Assembly (NCBI GenBank): GCA_964035575.1
Contig: OZ037881.1
Span: 62,001-126,000, forward strand
DNA from: Rhynchopus sp. YZ270_cl-10
Lineage: Eukaryota; Euglenozoa; Diplonemea; Diplonemida; Diplonemidae
Reading direction: 5' to 3'
DNA length: 64,000 bases
Below the pieces are notes generated by a model. The model did no database searches. It saw only the letters and a program-made list of their open reading frames with translations, and had not been told where the DNA came from. The position numbers and the translations under genes were made by a program. This document shows, piece after piece, positions 34,211-44,556 of the stretch (position 1 is the stretch's first letter; the number at the start of each line of letters is the position of its first letter).

Positions 34211-34374
34211 ATTCACCTCCTTTTAGCGGGGTTTTATTTTGCGATAACTTCACGCATTTTTTTCTCAGGCGAGGGCTACTTAATTTGCCGAGCGAAGCGA
34301 GGCAAATTGAGTGCACGAGCCTGGGAAAAAAATAAGTGAAGTATCGCAAAATAATCCGCTAAAAGGAGGTGAAT
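34211..34374. mobile_element. Foldback MITE (164 bp)
   Basis: ATTCACCTCCTTTTAGCGG at the left matches its complement at the right end; the arms extend inwards (TATTTTGCGATAACTTCAC). No clear target duplication. Confidence 0.65.
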
Positions 34375-34390
34375 ACGTAATTTTATTTCA

Positions 34391-34741
34391 CGGGAAATAA
34401 AGTATACGAAAGGATTTGGCACTTTTAGCGTGACTTATTTATTGTGCAATAACTAACGAGTATGTGTCCTCACAGGAAGCTCTCAGGGAAAAAAAAAAAA
34501 AAAGAGCGTGAAAAAAAAAAAAAAAAAGCTCTCATTACCCTCCCGCCAGCGCTACCGGGTCCCGCGGACCCCTAGATAGGCCCGCTGAGGGGCTGGCGGG
34601 ATTGAGGAGGCTGGAGGGAGGCTAAAAAAGGCTGGACGGTCCCTCCAGCCCTACTACCTACATGTACCAAAATTTAGCGTGAAATTATCATTAAATAAAA
34701 TCCCGCTAAAAGTGCCAAATCCTTCGTATACTTTATTTCCC
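34391..34741. mobile_element. Inverted-repeat element (~350 bp)
   Basis: About 39-base arms: GGGAAATAAAGTATACGAA followed by GGATTTGGCACTTTTAGCG, and the complement at 34704-34741. The interior has a GC-rich hairpin (CCCGCCAGC/GCTGGCGGG). It lies directly beside the preceding foldback and shares the GCTAAAAG motif with it. Confidence 0.65.
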
Positions 34742-35170
34742 AGGGGAATAAAAAAAAAAAAAAAGGATATACCCCCACCCATTTCCCCTAGTTGCGATTA
34801 TTACTGTGTCGTGTTCGTTCATGTGTGTGCTGCTGTTCTATTTTTGATGCTGTTCAAATACGTAAAAACAAAATTGACCGTTTTTTTTTAACCCCGTGTC
34901 ATCCCGACATCCCAACCGACACGGTCAAAACCTTCTTATTTTTTGCAAAAAAAATTTGTAAAACTGGTTTGCTGTTCTTTGTAATATTTTTGGTTTGATT
35001 TTGTTTTTGATATGCTTGAAAGATGAATGCGTCTCGTGCACCACACACACACACACACACACACACACATCAAAACAAAAGAAAATAGAAGTTGAAGGTG
35101 CAAACGTCTCACATCGGCGGACGCAGACACTACATAAGAAAATGCCGAATTTCTTTTTTGATGCGTTCTT

Positions 35171-36440
35171 CATACTTGGACCGCCCGAAATATATTTCGG
35201 GCGAATTCGGGCGAATTTTTCGGGCGCGGATCCCGAGCGCCCGAAATGTGCCCGAAATATATTTCGGGCGTTTTAAAGGGAATTTATACGTAATTCGGGC
35301 GAATTCGGGCGCATTTCGGGCGAATTCGGGCACATTTCGGGCGAATTCGGGCGAATTCGGGCGCCCAACCAGTATCTTATGTGTGCTGGGAAGCATGCTA
35401 TCAGTGTAAAAATCTAACGCTTTATTTGAAAGATTGGCACAAAATTTGTTCAAAGGGAAGGCTCGTTTTTCCATTTAATGTTACAAAGTAACAATAAAGG
35501 GGGGGGAGGGGGTCCGACCGAAATCCGGGGAAAAAACTTTTTTTTTTTGTAACAATGGCGGGAAAAAGTGGCTTTTTCCAACAACAAGAACTTGTCCATT
35601 TCGGCAGATTGACCCCACCACAGTGCGGACGGATTCCGGAAATGCAAATGCGGGTGTTTTCGGATGTGCACGTCCACTGCGCCTTGTTGTTACAATAAAT
35701 GAAAATTCGGAAAAACGGTTTTTCCGTGTAACATAGGGGGTGGGGAGGGGGGGGTCACCGGTAAAAATGGTTTATTGTTACTTTGTAACATTAAAAGGAA
35801 AAACGAGCCTTCCCAAAGAAAAAAAAATTGAGCAAAAATTCCTAGTAGAACCCAACTTATATGAGTGCAGCTCTGTTAGCAGCCACGTATAAAACCGATT
35901 TCCCTAACAATTTACACTAAAATACTACTAAAAACGTAAAAAGGCGATTTTTCACGCTTTTGGGCATCTCCTGAGCAACTACAGGCCCGAAACACCCCGA
36001 GAATGGGTCAGAACCACCCTGTGACCCGAAAATTCACAAAAATTCACCCTGAAATACGAAAAAATAGTGAAAACCCGGTTCATAGTGTGTTTTGGGTAGG
36101 AATAAGCAAATGATAGTCAGAAAACCCGTGATTTGGTGGTTGATTCTCACGGGCCTCCAAAGTGCACTCAGGTGTACAAAAGTTTTCGATTCTTGCTTAT
36201 TTTGACAGATTTGGCATCAAATATTTCCAAATATAAAAAGTTTTTTGCGAAAATGAGTAGAACCCTACCTAGTCGGTTTTCACTACGGAAAAAGCGCCCG
36301 AATTCGCCCGAAATCTGCATTTCGGGCGATTTCGGGCGTTTTCGGGCGACTTCGGGCGCACAAAATCGCCCGAAATCCGCCCCTAATTCGCCCGAAATCG
36401 CCCGAAATGCCCGAAATATATTTCGGGTGGTCCAAGTATG
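35171..36440. mobile_element. 1.27-kb inverted-repeat element with 6-bp target duplication
   Basis: Ends CATACTTGGACC and GGTCCAAGTATG, flanked by the identical hexamer GTTCTT (35165-35170 and 36441-36446). Next to each end are arrays of CGGGCGAATT-type minisatellite in opposite orientation (35185-35365 and 36295-36430). The centre contains another inverted-repeat element. No ORF of coding quality, so it is non-autonomous; the superfamily is not identified. Confidence 0.75.
35455..35814. mobile_element. Nested inverted-repeat element (360 bp)
   Basis: Arms GGGAAGGCTCGTTTTTCC then TTTAATGTTACAAAGTAAC and the complement at 35767-35814. It sits inside the element at 35171-36440 and its GGGAAGG start matches the element at 21203. 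The interior carries one copy of the CGGCAGATTGACCCCACCAC repeat. Confidence 0.7.
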
Positions 36441-36549
36441 GTTCTTTATGGAGTTCGTTCAAAACTTGGTTTTGTATGTGTGGGTTTTTATATGAGTTAA
36501 TGCTTAGGGACAACAAAAAACTGTCTCCTTGATCCTTGTTTTTTTGATA

Positions 36550-36649
36550 CCGTCTTCGTAAAAATGTTCGATCGTAATAAAGTTCGTCATTTTCCGGATT
36601 TTTCTGGAAGTTCGTCCTTTTTTACGGTCGAACATTTTTACGAAGGCGG
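36550..36649. mobile_element. 100-bp MITE inserted in a family D repeat
   Basis: Ends CCGTCTTCGTAAAAATGTTC and complement GAACATTTTTACGAAGGCGG, bounded by TA on each side. Removing the element plus one TA restores TTTTGATAAATTGTTGG, exactly the uninterrupted family D start at 17561. This shows a TA target duplication by direct comparison with an empty site. Confidence 0.85.
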
Positions 36650-38083
36650 TAAATTGTTGGAGCAGTGTAGTTGCCTCTGTTGTGTTGCCACAGTTGTGCA
36701 ATCTCCACTGCCAATTTTGTTGGGCTCTAACACTTTGATTGACCTCGTATGATTGGATCAAATGTCGTAGTTAGAAGAAAACAAAAAAAAAAAACAACGC
36801 GACATTCATCTGGAACAAAAAATAAACTTTTTTATGAAAAATAAAACAAGCTCTCTCTGCAAGGCTAGAAATAGCCATTGTACACAGAACACAGCCGTTT
36901 TTTTTTGGGTGAGCGAAACACAGGGCCTTCAACGTGTCAAGATTTTTGGGCTCCTGCAGGCCAAAAACAAAACAAATTTTTTGAGACAAAACTCTTTGTC
37001 TATTGGTGAAGGCCCCCTGGCGAAACAGAAAAAGAAAAAAAAATCTGGGGTAAAGTTGACAGTGCAAAAACGCTCAAGGCATACGCACTACAATGCACCC
37101 AAAAAGGGAGCTCAAATAAGGATGGAAAAATCTCGAAAATAGTTTGAAGTACAAAAGCTTCTTATGGGCACGTGTACCGGATCTCCGGTCAGTTACACAA
37201 CCGAAGAGAACTTCAGTGATACACACAGCGGAGGGGAGATGCTGTACTCACAGACGCTACCCGTCATTCCATTTTCAAATAAGTGCTCCAGGTACTGACA
37301 GAGATCGGTCCCTACAAAACAAGATGCATGGGCCTCACGGCTGCACACATCTTTCTGTTGGGTTATTAATAAAACACAGTGACGTCAGGGTCAGAGTACA
37401 GGGTAACTTAACATTCAGGGAAATGCGCAAACCCGTACCACTATAGGTTTTGCTAAGGATACTCTACTTATTGGTTAGGGAACTGATACGAAAGCATGGC
37501 ATGATGTGTGGAAGAAAAACAAAAAAAAAAAAAAAAACACGAACCCCGTGTAATGTGATTCACAGTTGTGGTCAAATCTTTGAATCTTGCTTGTGTCAAC
37601 GCAAAATACTTTGCTCACTGTCCTCTATGTAGGATTCCTTACGAACTCCTTAAGGAAGTCCTAAATAAGTCCTCCACATAAAAGGCAGTGAACTGTGCCT
37701 CGCGTGTGTGCACATCACAAAAAAGAAGAAAAGGAACAGTTGTTGATGCATGGCTCAATCCGACTGACCGTGGCCATCCAGATGAAAGCACAACAGAAAA
37801 ATGTCCAGAAAAAAATGCGGGTATTTCTCTTTTGATAAATTCGGATTTTTGATGAGGGGGAAAAAAAAAAGGGGGACCTAACTCAGTTCCCTATGGTTCT
37901 CTTATTGTTTTGGTTTCTTTTTCAAAAGAAAATTGTTGAAAAGCATTTTTTTAAAAGCAAAGGCGTCAGCCCAGCAGTTCCCGAGCAAAATAAAAAAAAT
38001 AATCACATACACCACAGCATTCGAGGTTAGTGCTTTGCCATACACATTTCTTTGAAATAAAAAAAGAAACGAAACGTATAATC

Positions 38084-38119
38084 GATGAACTGCAGCCTCT
38101 CTCCTGCTGTAGTCACCTT
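38084..38119 (+). repeat. CCTC-loop hairpin (family A, compensated stem)
   Basis: GATGAACTGCAGCCTCTCTC then CTGCTGTAGTCACCTTT. The stem reads CTGCAGC/GCTGTAG in place of CTAAGC/GCTTAG: both arms have changed and pairing is kept (one G-T). Confidence 0.65.
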
Positions 38120-39493
38120 TTGACAAGGCATTGCGAAAAAAGGAAAACAAAAAAAAAGGCACGAGCAAAAAAACACCGTTGATGTGCGTGATCGGAACCC
38201 TAATTAAAATTCCCCGCACTTCTCCTGTATTTCTACCACCAGGGGACCAGAAAATTCCTACGCACCCTCGAATTCCCCGTACTTTTCCCAGGTTCCGACC
38301 AGTTGAACACCAGTTCAAGGAACAATGACACCCAAAACACGCACCATCCATCTGTTCTCTGCAAACCTGGAGATAAAAACGGTTTTCCCGTTCTGTGACA
38401 TGGGTAGAGCAGAACGGAAGAACCGATCGGTTTTGAGAGGAGATGAAGGGGGAGGTCATTTGAGTAATGAGTGAAACGTAAAGCACAGCGCAGAAGGCTG
38501 TTGCTGTTGCGCGCAAATAGGCGTGGAGGGGGGAAAGGGGTTCACCCCACTTTCCATTCTGCCCAACAGGCTTCCCGACAGGCGTTAGTATTTCAGAAAG
38601 CCACACACCTAACACCAAAAGTTTGGATAAGGGAATGAGCAAGGTGGGCTCCTATACAGTGACTTGAGGTGAAACAAAACATTTTTAAAGTCTCACAATA
38701 CAATGGTAACATGGTAAGAACGAAAAAAAAGAGCTATTTATTCCAAGATAAAATAATAGATACATTACTTTCCATATACTTCCAAGTCAAAAGAAAAGAA
38801 AGTATGGGTGAAAAAAAAAGGACTTCTTCAGATACCCATGGGTTAGCAAAGCAAAACGGGGAGGGAAAAACCCCAAAAGGGGTGTCATACCCGCTTTTGC
38901 GTGGGGAAGAAATCCGCAATGTAAGAAAATACCAGCAAATAAAGGAACAGAAAGACTGAAACTTTGAGAGTCAGGTTAGTCAACGCGTGTGGACGCACCC
39001 GCCAGAAAGCAGGCCTAGTGCAGAAGGTACAAAACAAAAAAGGGGGAAAAAATAATAGGCTTTGACGAATGTGCCTCACGCACACCATCTTAAAAAAGGT
39101 GGGTAATATAAGCCAGACGGCTACCTTGAAAAACAAAAAAAAAACAAAAACAAAAAAACAATCACACCCGCCAAACCCTTCACACTCTCCCATGAAAGAG
39201 AAGCGTCGGTGGACGTGCTCATTTTTACTCCCTTTTTTTATCAGAACAGCAAACCATCAATAGAACAGAACACAACAACACAACAACACAAACCCCACTT
39301 TTTTTTCAAAAAAAAAATGCAACCAGGTTCCTCCCCCTACCCCCTAAAAATTCTCCTCACTCTTCCGAAGCTTTTCGATGAAAACAATGCAAAAAAACCC
39401 TATAATCTACGGATTTTTTTAAAAAGCATTTTCTCAATCCTCCAGACTCCAGACTCCAAATTTCCCCCCTTTTTTTCTCTTCTTTTTTTTTTT

Positions 39494-40111
39494 TCATTCA
39501 CTCTCATATAGCGAAGATCCGGTGCCTTGATTGCAGGTTTCGCAGAGGAAATCCTCGTTGAAAGAGCATTCAGAGGAGACTGTGGGGAGTTGCACTTGCA
39601 CAATCCGTCCGGAAGACGCGGATCCGTACCCTTTCTGCTGCAGTGCCTCTTCGTAGTAGTCGTAGAGGCCTTTGGACACGAAGACGTCAAAATCCAGTTC
39701 ACGGAACATGGTTTGCTCGAGTGCTGTCAAGGAGGCAAGGGAAATGCCAGCAACACGCGAGTAGAAGGAGTTTGAGAAGATTTTATCGTCATGCGTCTTG
39801 GCCGCAAGGACCAAAGCCACCGCAAGAAGACGGTGAATGCTCCGCAGGGCGACAACAAAGCCGGTACCACGGTCCGTCAAACGGTCGAGGTAGATGCACG
39901 CAATGACGAAGCACTCCTGGCTCACCCCAAGGTACTGCCGCAGCCGCCCGAAGAAGTCCTTAATAGAAATCGACGGGGCGGCAATCGAATGGAAGACCGC
40001 CTGCTTCCCGGTAGGAGTAGGACAAGCCGTCTTCCCTCCCTTCACATCTTCTCCATGCGCGATACGGACCTCGATCGCAGCAAGCACGCAGTCCAAGATG
40101 TCCTTCTTCAT
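39494..40111 (-). CDS. PHO80-like cyclin (P/U type)
   Basis: 205-residue cyclin of the PHO80/cyclin-Y-like class, partner of a cyclin-dependent kinase in cell-cycle or nutrient control. The cyclin box spans about 45-160: SIKDFFGRLRQYLGVSQEC, then IACIYLDRLTDR, SIHRLLAVALVLAAKTHDD, the FYSRVAGISLASL segment and LDFDVFVS, all in the expected order. Compact size and a box with little else are usual for this group in protists. Start ATG at 40109-40111 in the context TTCACAATG after a long pyrimidine tract. The C-terminal ~45 residues are Ser-rich and unconserved. First gene on the right of the repeat desert. Confidence 0.9.
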   Translation of the reverse strand: MKKDILDCVLAAIEVRIAHGEDVKGGKTACPTPTGKQAVFHSIAAPSISIKDFFGRLRQYLGVSQECFVIACIYLDRLTDRGTGFVVALRSIHRLLAVALVLAAKTHDDKIFSNSFYSRVAGISLASLTALEQTMFRELDFDVFVSKGLYDYYEEALQQKGYGSASSGRIVQVQLPTVSSECSFNEDFLCETCNQGTGSSLYESE

Positions 40112-41481
40112 TGTGAAGAGAGAAGAAGGCGAGGGAGAGCAAGAAAGAAAGAGATCAGTTGAGAAAGACGATTTTCTCGCTCGGGCAAAAACCCGGGGAG
40201 AGAGAGAGAGTCAGAGAACAGGGGAAATGCTAAAGAAAAGCGAGAAGAACGGGAGGGGGAAAAGGGGGAAGTGGAATATAAAAAAGAACTGCAAAAACAC
40301 CCGTTTGCAACGCTCTGAGTGGGGTACGGTTGGAAGGGGGGAAAATCTCACGACGGTTTTCCTCAGAAATAAAAATTCAGAGAACGCAAATGAACCTAAG
40401 ACTCACGCAGAGGGGTGGGAATGATCACGACCGGTATAGGATTATAGGAAGGGCAGAACGGTTGATCGATTGTGGATAAGAAGCATTTTGGGAGGGGAGA
40501 AAAGCTCGGTGTGATAAAAAAAAAGAGGAGCCTTTTTTTTTTGGGACGCTTCCACGTTTCTTGTTTAGAATCTTCGAAGTGAACTACAAAAGCTTCAAAT
40601 GAGCAAACAAAAAAAAGGAAAACACACACGAACAGTGTTCCTAGGTTAAACAACTAAGAGACCTTTGGTAAGTCCATGAAGATATGAAAGGTTAGACACA
40701 AAGCTTTACTAATGAAACTAAAGAGGGTTTTTTTCCAAACAATAAATGGTGGGTAATACGGACACAACGGGACATCAAGAAAAACCCTTTGCAGGCAGAC
40801 AGAAGATGTGTTGAAACGAAAAAAATATGCTGCGGCCTTTTTACCCGTACCGTAAAGTGAACGGGGGCGGTACACCACCACTCGTAAGCAGCAGCTCACC
40901 TTCTGAAGTGCTAGTAGGTACTCCCACATCCACATTGTGAAAGGATCCACCAGAAACAACCCACCCCCATCCCATTCCCTCTGTTTTTTATCCCTTTAAA
41001 ACACAAAAGGTTATCAAAAAATGCCCCAGAAATTGTTTACGGCAATTAGATTTGTTATTGTTGAAAATATTGGTAAAAATGGATAACTGTTTCTGAATCC
41101 ATATCAGTCTAAAAAAAACAAAGTAGAGTTGAAATGCAACACCTCTCGTGAACAGTAGTAGTGTACCTTGGTGCAATGACCGGCTGTGCCGGGGGTGGAC
41201 ACCCAACCATGCAGTCCTACATCCATTTCGTGGTTTACATCTGATATAAAAAAAGAGGCATGTGAGCTATTGGCGGAGCTTTTGGAAATTTTTTGTTTTT
41301 TTTTTTGAAAAATGGGTTTGCAAAAGACTCACAAATCTGGTTAGAGAAACACATATTCCACACCTACTGTGTTCATAAATATGTTGGAATCGTATTAACT
41401 ACCAAATTGGCCCCAAAAAGGAAAAGTACCGAAAACTGTCCAAACCATTTCCGGACCCAAATATCCCCCTCACAACGGTTA
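40112..41481. other. Spacer of about 1.4 kb
   Basis: GA-rich (pyrimidine-rich in the transcript) up to about 40260, then AT-rich. A degenerate family A hairpin lies at about 40390-40415 and a family B hairpin at 41161-41183. No gene seen. Confidence 0.55.
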
Positions 41482-42243
41482 TCAGAAAACGCCGTTCTTC
41501 CGTGCATCCTCCTCACGCTTCACACGTCCTGTGTGTGCTGCTTGGGAGAGTTCTTTGCGGGTTTTTTCGTCGGCATTTTTGTACATATTTTGGAGCAGTT
41601 CTTCAGTTGTCGCACCGTTGCCTACTAGGGATTGGTGTTCTGACTGCTTCTTCTTTTCTGAGTCGTCGAGGCCTGACCATTCGGTGCCACGCTGCAGCTT
41701 TGCAATCCTGATCACAAACTTGTTGTCCTTCCTCAGCAGCGACGAGCCGCCCATGGATATCTTTTCGCAGAGCTGTGGTACAGCGAGCTTGTAGTTCTGC
41801 ACCTTGCCGCCTTCTCCAGGCACCCCTGTCGCCCAGAACGAAAACGACGTCAACGTGAACGAACAGTCGCACCCAGCCGCAGCAGAGAGCCCAGGCAGGT
41901 CGCAGTAGATCTTCACAAACTTCTCGCTTTGGTCCCAGGAGTACCGCGCGAGGGGAGCATAGCTGGACACGCCTTCTGGTTCGGTGGGCTGTTTGACTGG
42001 TGACTCCTCTGTCATGGGACGTGGTGGTGGTGGTGGTGTGGCCGGAGTGGGTGCAGGCGTAGGATCCGTAAGGTCGCGAAGAGACGTCTCAGCTGTGGTG
42101 ATCTCTGTTGTCTTTGCTGCGATGGCGTCGCGCAGCATGGTGTGCACGGCGGGCTGCTTTGCGGTGCTCTGAAGGGCAGTGAGCTCGGCTAGGTCGGCCT
42201 GGAGGATGTGGAGTTTGCTTTGCAGGTCTTGGAGTTGTGCCAT
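41482..42243 (-). CDS. Calcyclin-binding protein / SIP homologue (CacyBP)
   Basis: 253-residue adaptor. In animals CacyBP/SIP links Siah-type E3 ligases to Skp1 and binds S100 proteins; it combines an N-terminal coiled coil, a CS domain (p23-like) and a C-terminal SGS domain. All three parts appear here: a helical coiled-coil region (1-60, LQDLQSKLHILQADLAEL), a Pro/Thr linker, the CS domain beginning SYAPLARYSWDQSEKFVKIY, and an SGS-like end with TTEELLQNMYKNADEKTRKE. Start ATG at 42241-42243, context ATCACAATGG; the longer open frame upstream is leader. No intron. The S100-binding role is unlikely outside animals. Confidence 0.9.
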   Translation of the reverse strand: MAQLQDLQSKLHILQADLAELTALQSTAKQPAVHTMLRDAIAAKTTEITTAETSLRDLTDPTPAPTPATPPPPPRPMTEESPVKQPTEPEGVSSYAPLARYSWDQSEKFVKIYCDLPGLSAAAGCDCSFTLTSFSFWATGVPGEGGKVQNYKLAVPQLCEKISMGGSSLLRKDNKFVIRIAKLQRGTEWSGLDDSEKKKQSEHQSLVGNGATTEELLQNMYKNADEKTRKELSQAAHTGRVKREEDARKNGVF

Positions 42244-42298
42244 TGTGATGTGTAGTAGGGGCAAATCTCTGTGGTGTGGAGATAAAAACCCAAAAAAG

Positions 42299-42606
42299 TT
42301 ATGTAGCCGACGGATCTTTACAAAGGAGCAAGAAGAAAAGCTTCTTGGATGCACCTAAGGCAGTGTCGTTGGCAGGCGTATGGGGTGGAGCTATGGAAAG
42401 GGGGGAGCTGGGGTTGTTCGATTGTATGTTTTCTAGGATGCACGCACGTTCGGCCTCTGAAGAGCTCTTGCTGTCAAAGGCATTGAAGAGAGCTTCGGGA
42501 GTGGTTTCTGTTGTGGTTTGTGTCTTGCCGGAAGGCAGGACGGGCAAGGAGGGAGAGAGTGTCAAAAGAACACGATGTAGGAGGCAATCGTAGGAGGCAA
42601 TCGGCT
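42299..42606 (-). other. Possible orphan exon or decayed small gene
   Basis: An open minus-strand frame of about 100 codons without an ATG, with ordinary hydrophilic composition in the middle (TPEALFNAFDSK, ILENIQSNNP). It follows a pyrimidine tract ending TTCTTCAAGGTAG. It might be the last exon of a gene with an unrecognised upstream exon, or chance in the CacyBP upstream region. A 13-base tandem duplication (CGATTGCCTCCTA) lies at its start. Confidence 0.25.
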
Positions 42607-42822
42607 ACCTTGAAGAAGGAGCAGATACCACTGATTGCGTAAACGGAAAACCAAATAAAAGAAGGTCTGATCAAGAAAGAAATTAAAGAAACCACGTTCA
42701 CAAAGACTGAAAATAATAGAGATTCACAGAACGCGTTGACTTGCAGATTTAAAAGAAAACTTGAATACGCACATCTTAGCGATCACGTCAAATAAAATTC
42801 AAGCAAAATAAACACTGCCATC

Positions 42823-44556
42823 TCATGCATCGTTGACCCCGAGCACTACGAGGGGGGTTCTTGACCCGAAGAGGAGGAGCGAGTGGCGGAGGTCGGGCCC
42901 CAGGGTGCCTGCCGCTGCGACAGCGTCGTCGATGGAGACGTCTTCATCGAGGAAGCTGCGGACAGCGTTGTTCCACTCCTCCCACTCGGGGACGCAGTCC
43001 TTTTCGTAGAGCCAGTCGTCATCGTGTGTGCTGCGTGGAATGCGTGGACTGCCGGACATCTCCACCTCCGCGAACACAGGCTCGCACACCAACTCCGGCG
43101 TCACACTCGGTCGAATCGTAACCATGCGCGGCACCAACCGCACCAAATTCATGCAGTACTGATTGCCAAAACACTCCTGCGAACACAACGCGTCAATCCC
43201 AAGCTCCCTCCCAGCCCGCTCCAACCCATATGCCTCGGACACCGGACGCCCGATGACACCGTACCGCCGCATCCCTGCACACCCCATATCACCTCGCGAC
43301 ACAATGCCAGAGGAGACACCGGTGTTTACTTCAATTCCTTTTGCTTTAGGCATGCTGACGACATGGGTTGCAGCAGCGACACCGCTGGAGACGTGCAGTG
43401 CGCATGCGAAGGTGGCGTTGAAGGAGCAGAAGATGTGGTCGCCCAGCGTCACATCCACGACACCTCGCCGGCCGCCAACCGCTGCGAGGGCGCTGCTGAG
43501 GACGGTGGAGAAGGACTGCGCGAATTTGCCTTGTCCTTCGGAAAGCATCGCCAAGGTGCCCTTCAGGTTGACAACAAGCAGTGTTGCTGCACAGGGACGT
43601 AACTCAAAGGACACCTTGCGGGTCGTGGGGGGTGGCCCCCACGCATCATACGAAGTGCGCGACCCTGCAGAGAAGCAGGACACACTTTGGTTGTCATCAT
43701 CTCTCTCGTAGAGGCACGCCTGCGGGAGGCATGGTCTGAAGTACCGCAAATGCTTCTCCATTGTTCGAAACGCAGTGCGCGCATCGGCGGGCAGCCCCCC
43801 ACTGCTTGCATCAACACACTCCGACAGTCCGTTCGCGTCAACCGTCTTCATGTACAACGCTGCTGTATCGAGCACCTTCATTGTGTGGTCCAACTGGTCT
43901 TCTGCGAGCTCCAGCTTTGCGGACAGCCCTGAGCACACTGCATAGTTTGCCACCACAATGACGATGACTATGGCACCTTCCACGACGGCGCGGGCACCTA
44001 CGATGGTACACGGCAGGGTATCACAGCTGTCAGTGTGCACCCACATTGCCTCACGCTCTGCAGTCGACGCACTACCAGGGAGGTCGTACAACCCAAACCG
44101 ATACGTCGCCTCAAACACATTCGCAACCACCCACACCACGGTTCCCACGACAACGGCACCACACCAGAAGACGTCGATACGGAGCACCACCATAACGTCC
44201 ACGACACCAACCAGAAGAGGCCAGCCTAGGATGCCCAACGCACGCATATGGGTGTCGGCAAGAAGCAGGCCAATGAAGCTGGAGATGGACACAGCGAGCT
44301 TCATGCGGTCGGAAACAAGCATTCCTCTGATGATGGCAAGGCATGTGAGCCAGAGGGGCACGCCCACAACGATATGTGCTGCAACAAACATCCAGGCCTG
44401 TGTATTCACGAGGGAGGCAACGAAGGAGACGGCCACGACAGCCCCAGCAGCACTGCTTGTTGCAAGGAGGACAACGCGTTCGTATTTTTCACGCCGCGAA
44501 GCGCCTTCGCATTCTGTAGTAATACATTCCAGCAGGTTTGCAATGCATGTTGACAT
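42823..44556 (-). CDS. Multi-pass membrane protein with degenerate class III cyclase domain
   Basis: 577 residues from the ATG at 44554-44556. The N-terminal half (about 25-215) has five or six hydrophobic segments. After a charged linker, residues ~325-455 have the fold signature of class III nucleotide cyclases: ATLLVVNLKGTL, GVVDVTLGDHIFCSF, VNTGVSSGIV, and RYGVIGRPVSEAYGLERAG. The key catalytic positions are altered: the first metal-binding Asp is Asn 330, the purine-specifying Lys is lost, the DxxG-type Asp near RYGV is absent, and the Asn/Arg pair of the NMAAR motif is replaced. Only the second metal Asp (LGD) remains. I infer a non-catalytic cyclase-homology domain, perhaps a sensor or partner of an active cyclase such as the one at 59110-62274. 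No intron. Confidence 0.8.
   Translation of the reverse strand: MSTCIANLLECITTECEGASRREKYERVVLLATSSAAGAVVAVSFVASLVNTQAWMFVAAHIVVGVPLWLTCLAIIRGMLVSDRMKLAVSISSFIGLLLADTHMRALGILGWPLLVGVVDVMVVLRIDVFWCGAVVVGTVVWVVANVFEATYRFGLYDLPGSASTAEREAMWVHTDSCDTLPCTIVGARAVVEGAIVIVIVVANYAVCSGLSAKLELAEDQLDHTMKVLDTAALYMKTVDANGLSECVDASSGGLPADARTAFRTMEKHLRYFRPCLPQACLYERDDDNQSVSCFSAGSRTSYDAWGPPPTTRKVSFELRPCAATLLVVNLKGTLAMLSEGQGKFAQSFSTVLSSALAAVGGRRGVVDVTLGDHIFCSFNATFACALHVSSGVAAATHVVSMPKAKGIEVNTGVSSGIVSRGDMGCAGMRRYGVIGRPVSEAYGLERAGRELGIDALCSQECFGNQYCMNLVRLVPRMVTIRPSVTPELVCEPVFAEVEMSGSPRIPRSTHDDDWLYEKDCVPEWEEWNNAVRSFLDEDVSIDDAVAAAGTLGPDLRHSLLLFGSRTPLVVLGVNDA

Larger units (their letters stand above)
16177..39493. other. 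23-kb gene desert of repeats and transposon remnants
   Basis: No gene could be supported on either strand; the longest ORFs are products of repeats or homopolymers. The stretches not itemised separately (16.3-17.5, 24.0-26.6, 31.3-32.2, 32.7-34.2 and 36.8-39.4 kb) are A/T-run-rich. They contain scattered family A hairpins (17679, 18021, 20571, 25839, 30261, 34136, 35022, 37323, 37688, 38084, 39064) and a perfect palindrome around 25041-25078. Several GC-rich scraps recur, such as TACCGTGCGCCTGCGGCGC at about 22637, 23035 and, inverted, 29702. The desert splits the minus-strand gene array, yet genes on both sides keep the same orientation. Confidence 0.75.

Noticed and set aside
37902-38642. 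246-codon minus-strand frame in the desert
   Set aside because: AT-rich, mixed composition, no domain; part covers repetitive GGGGAATT-type sequence.
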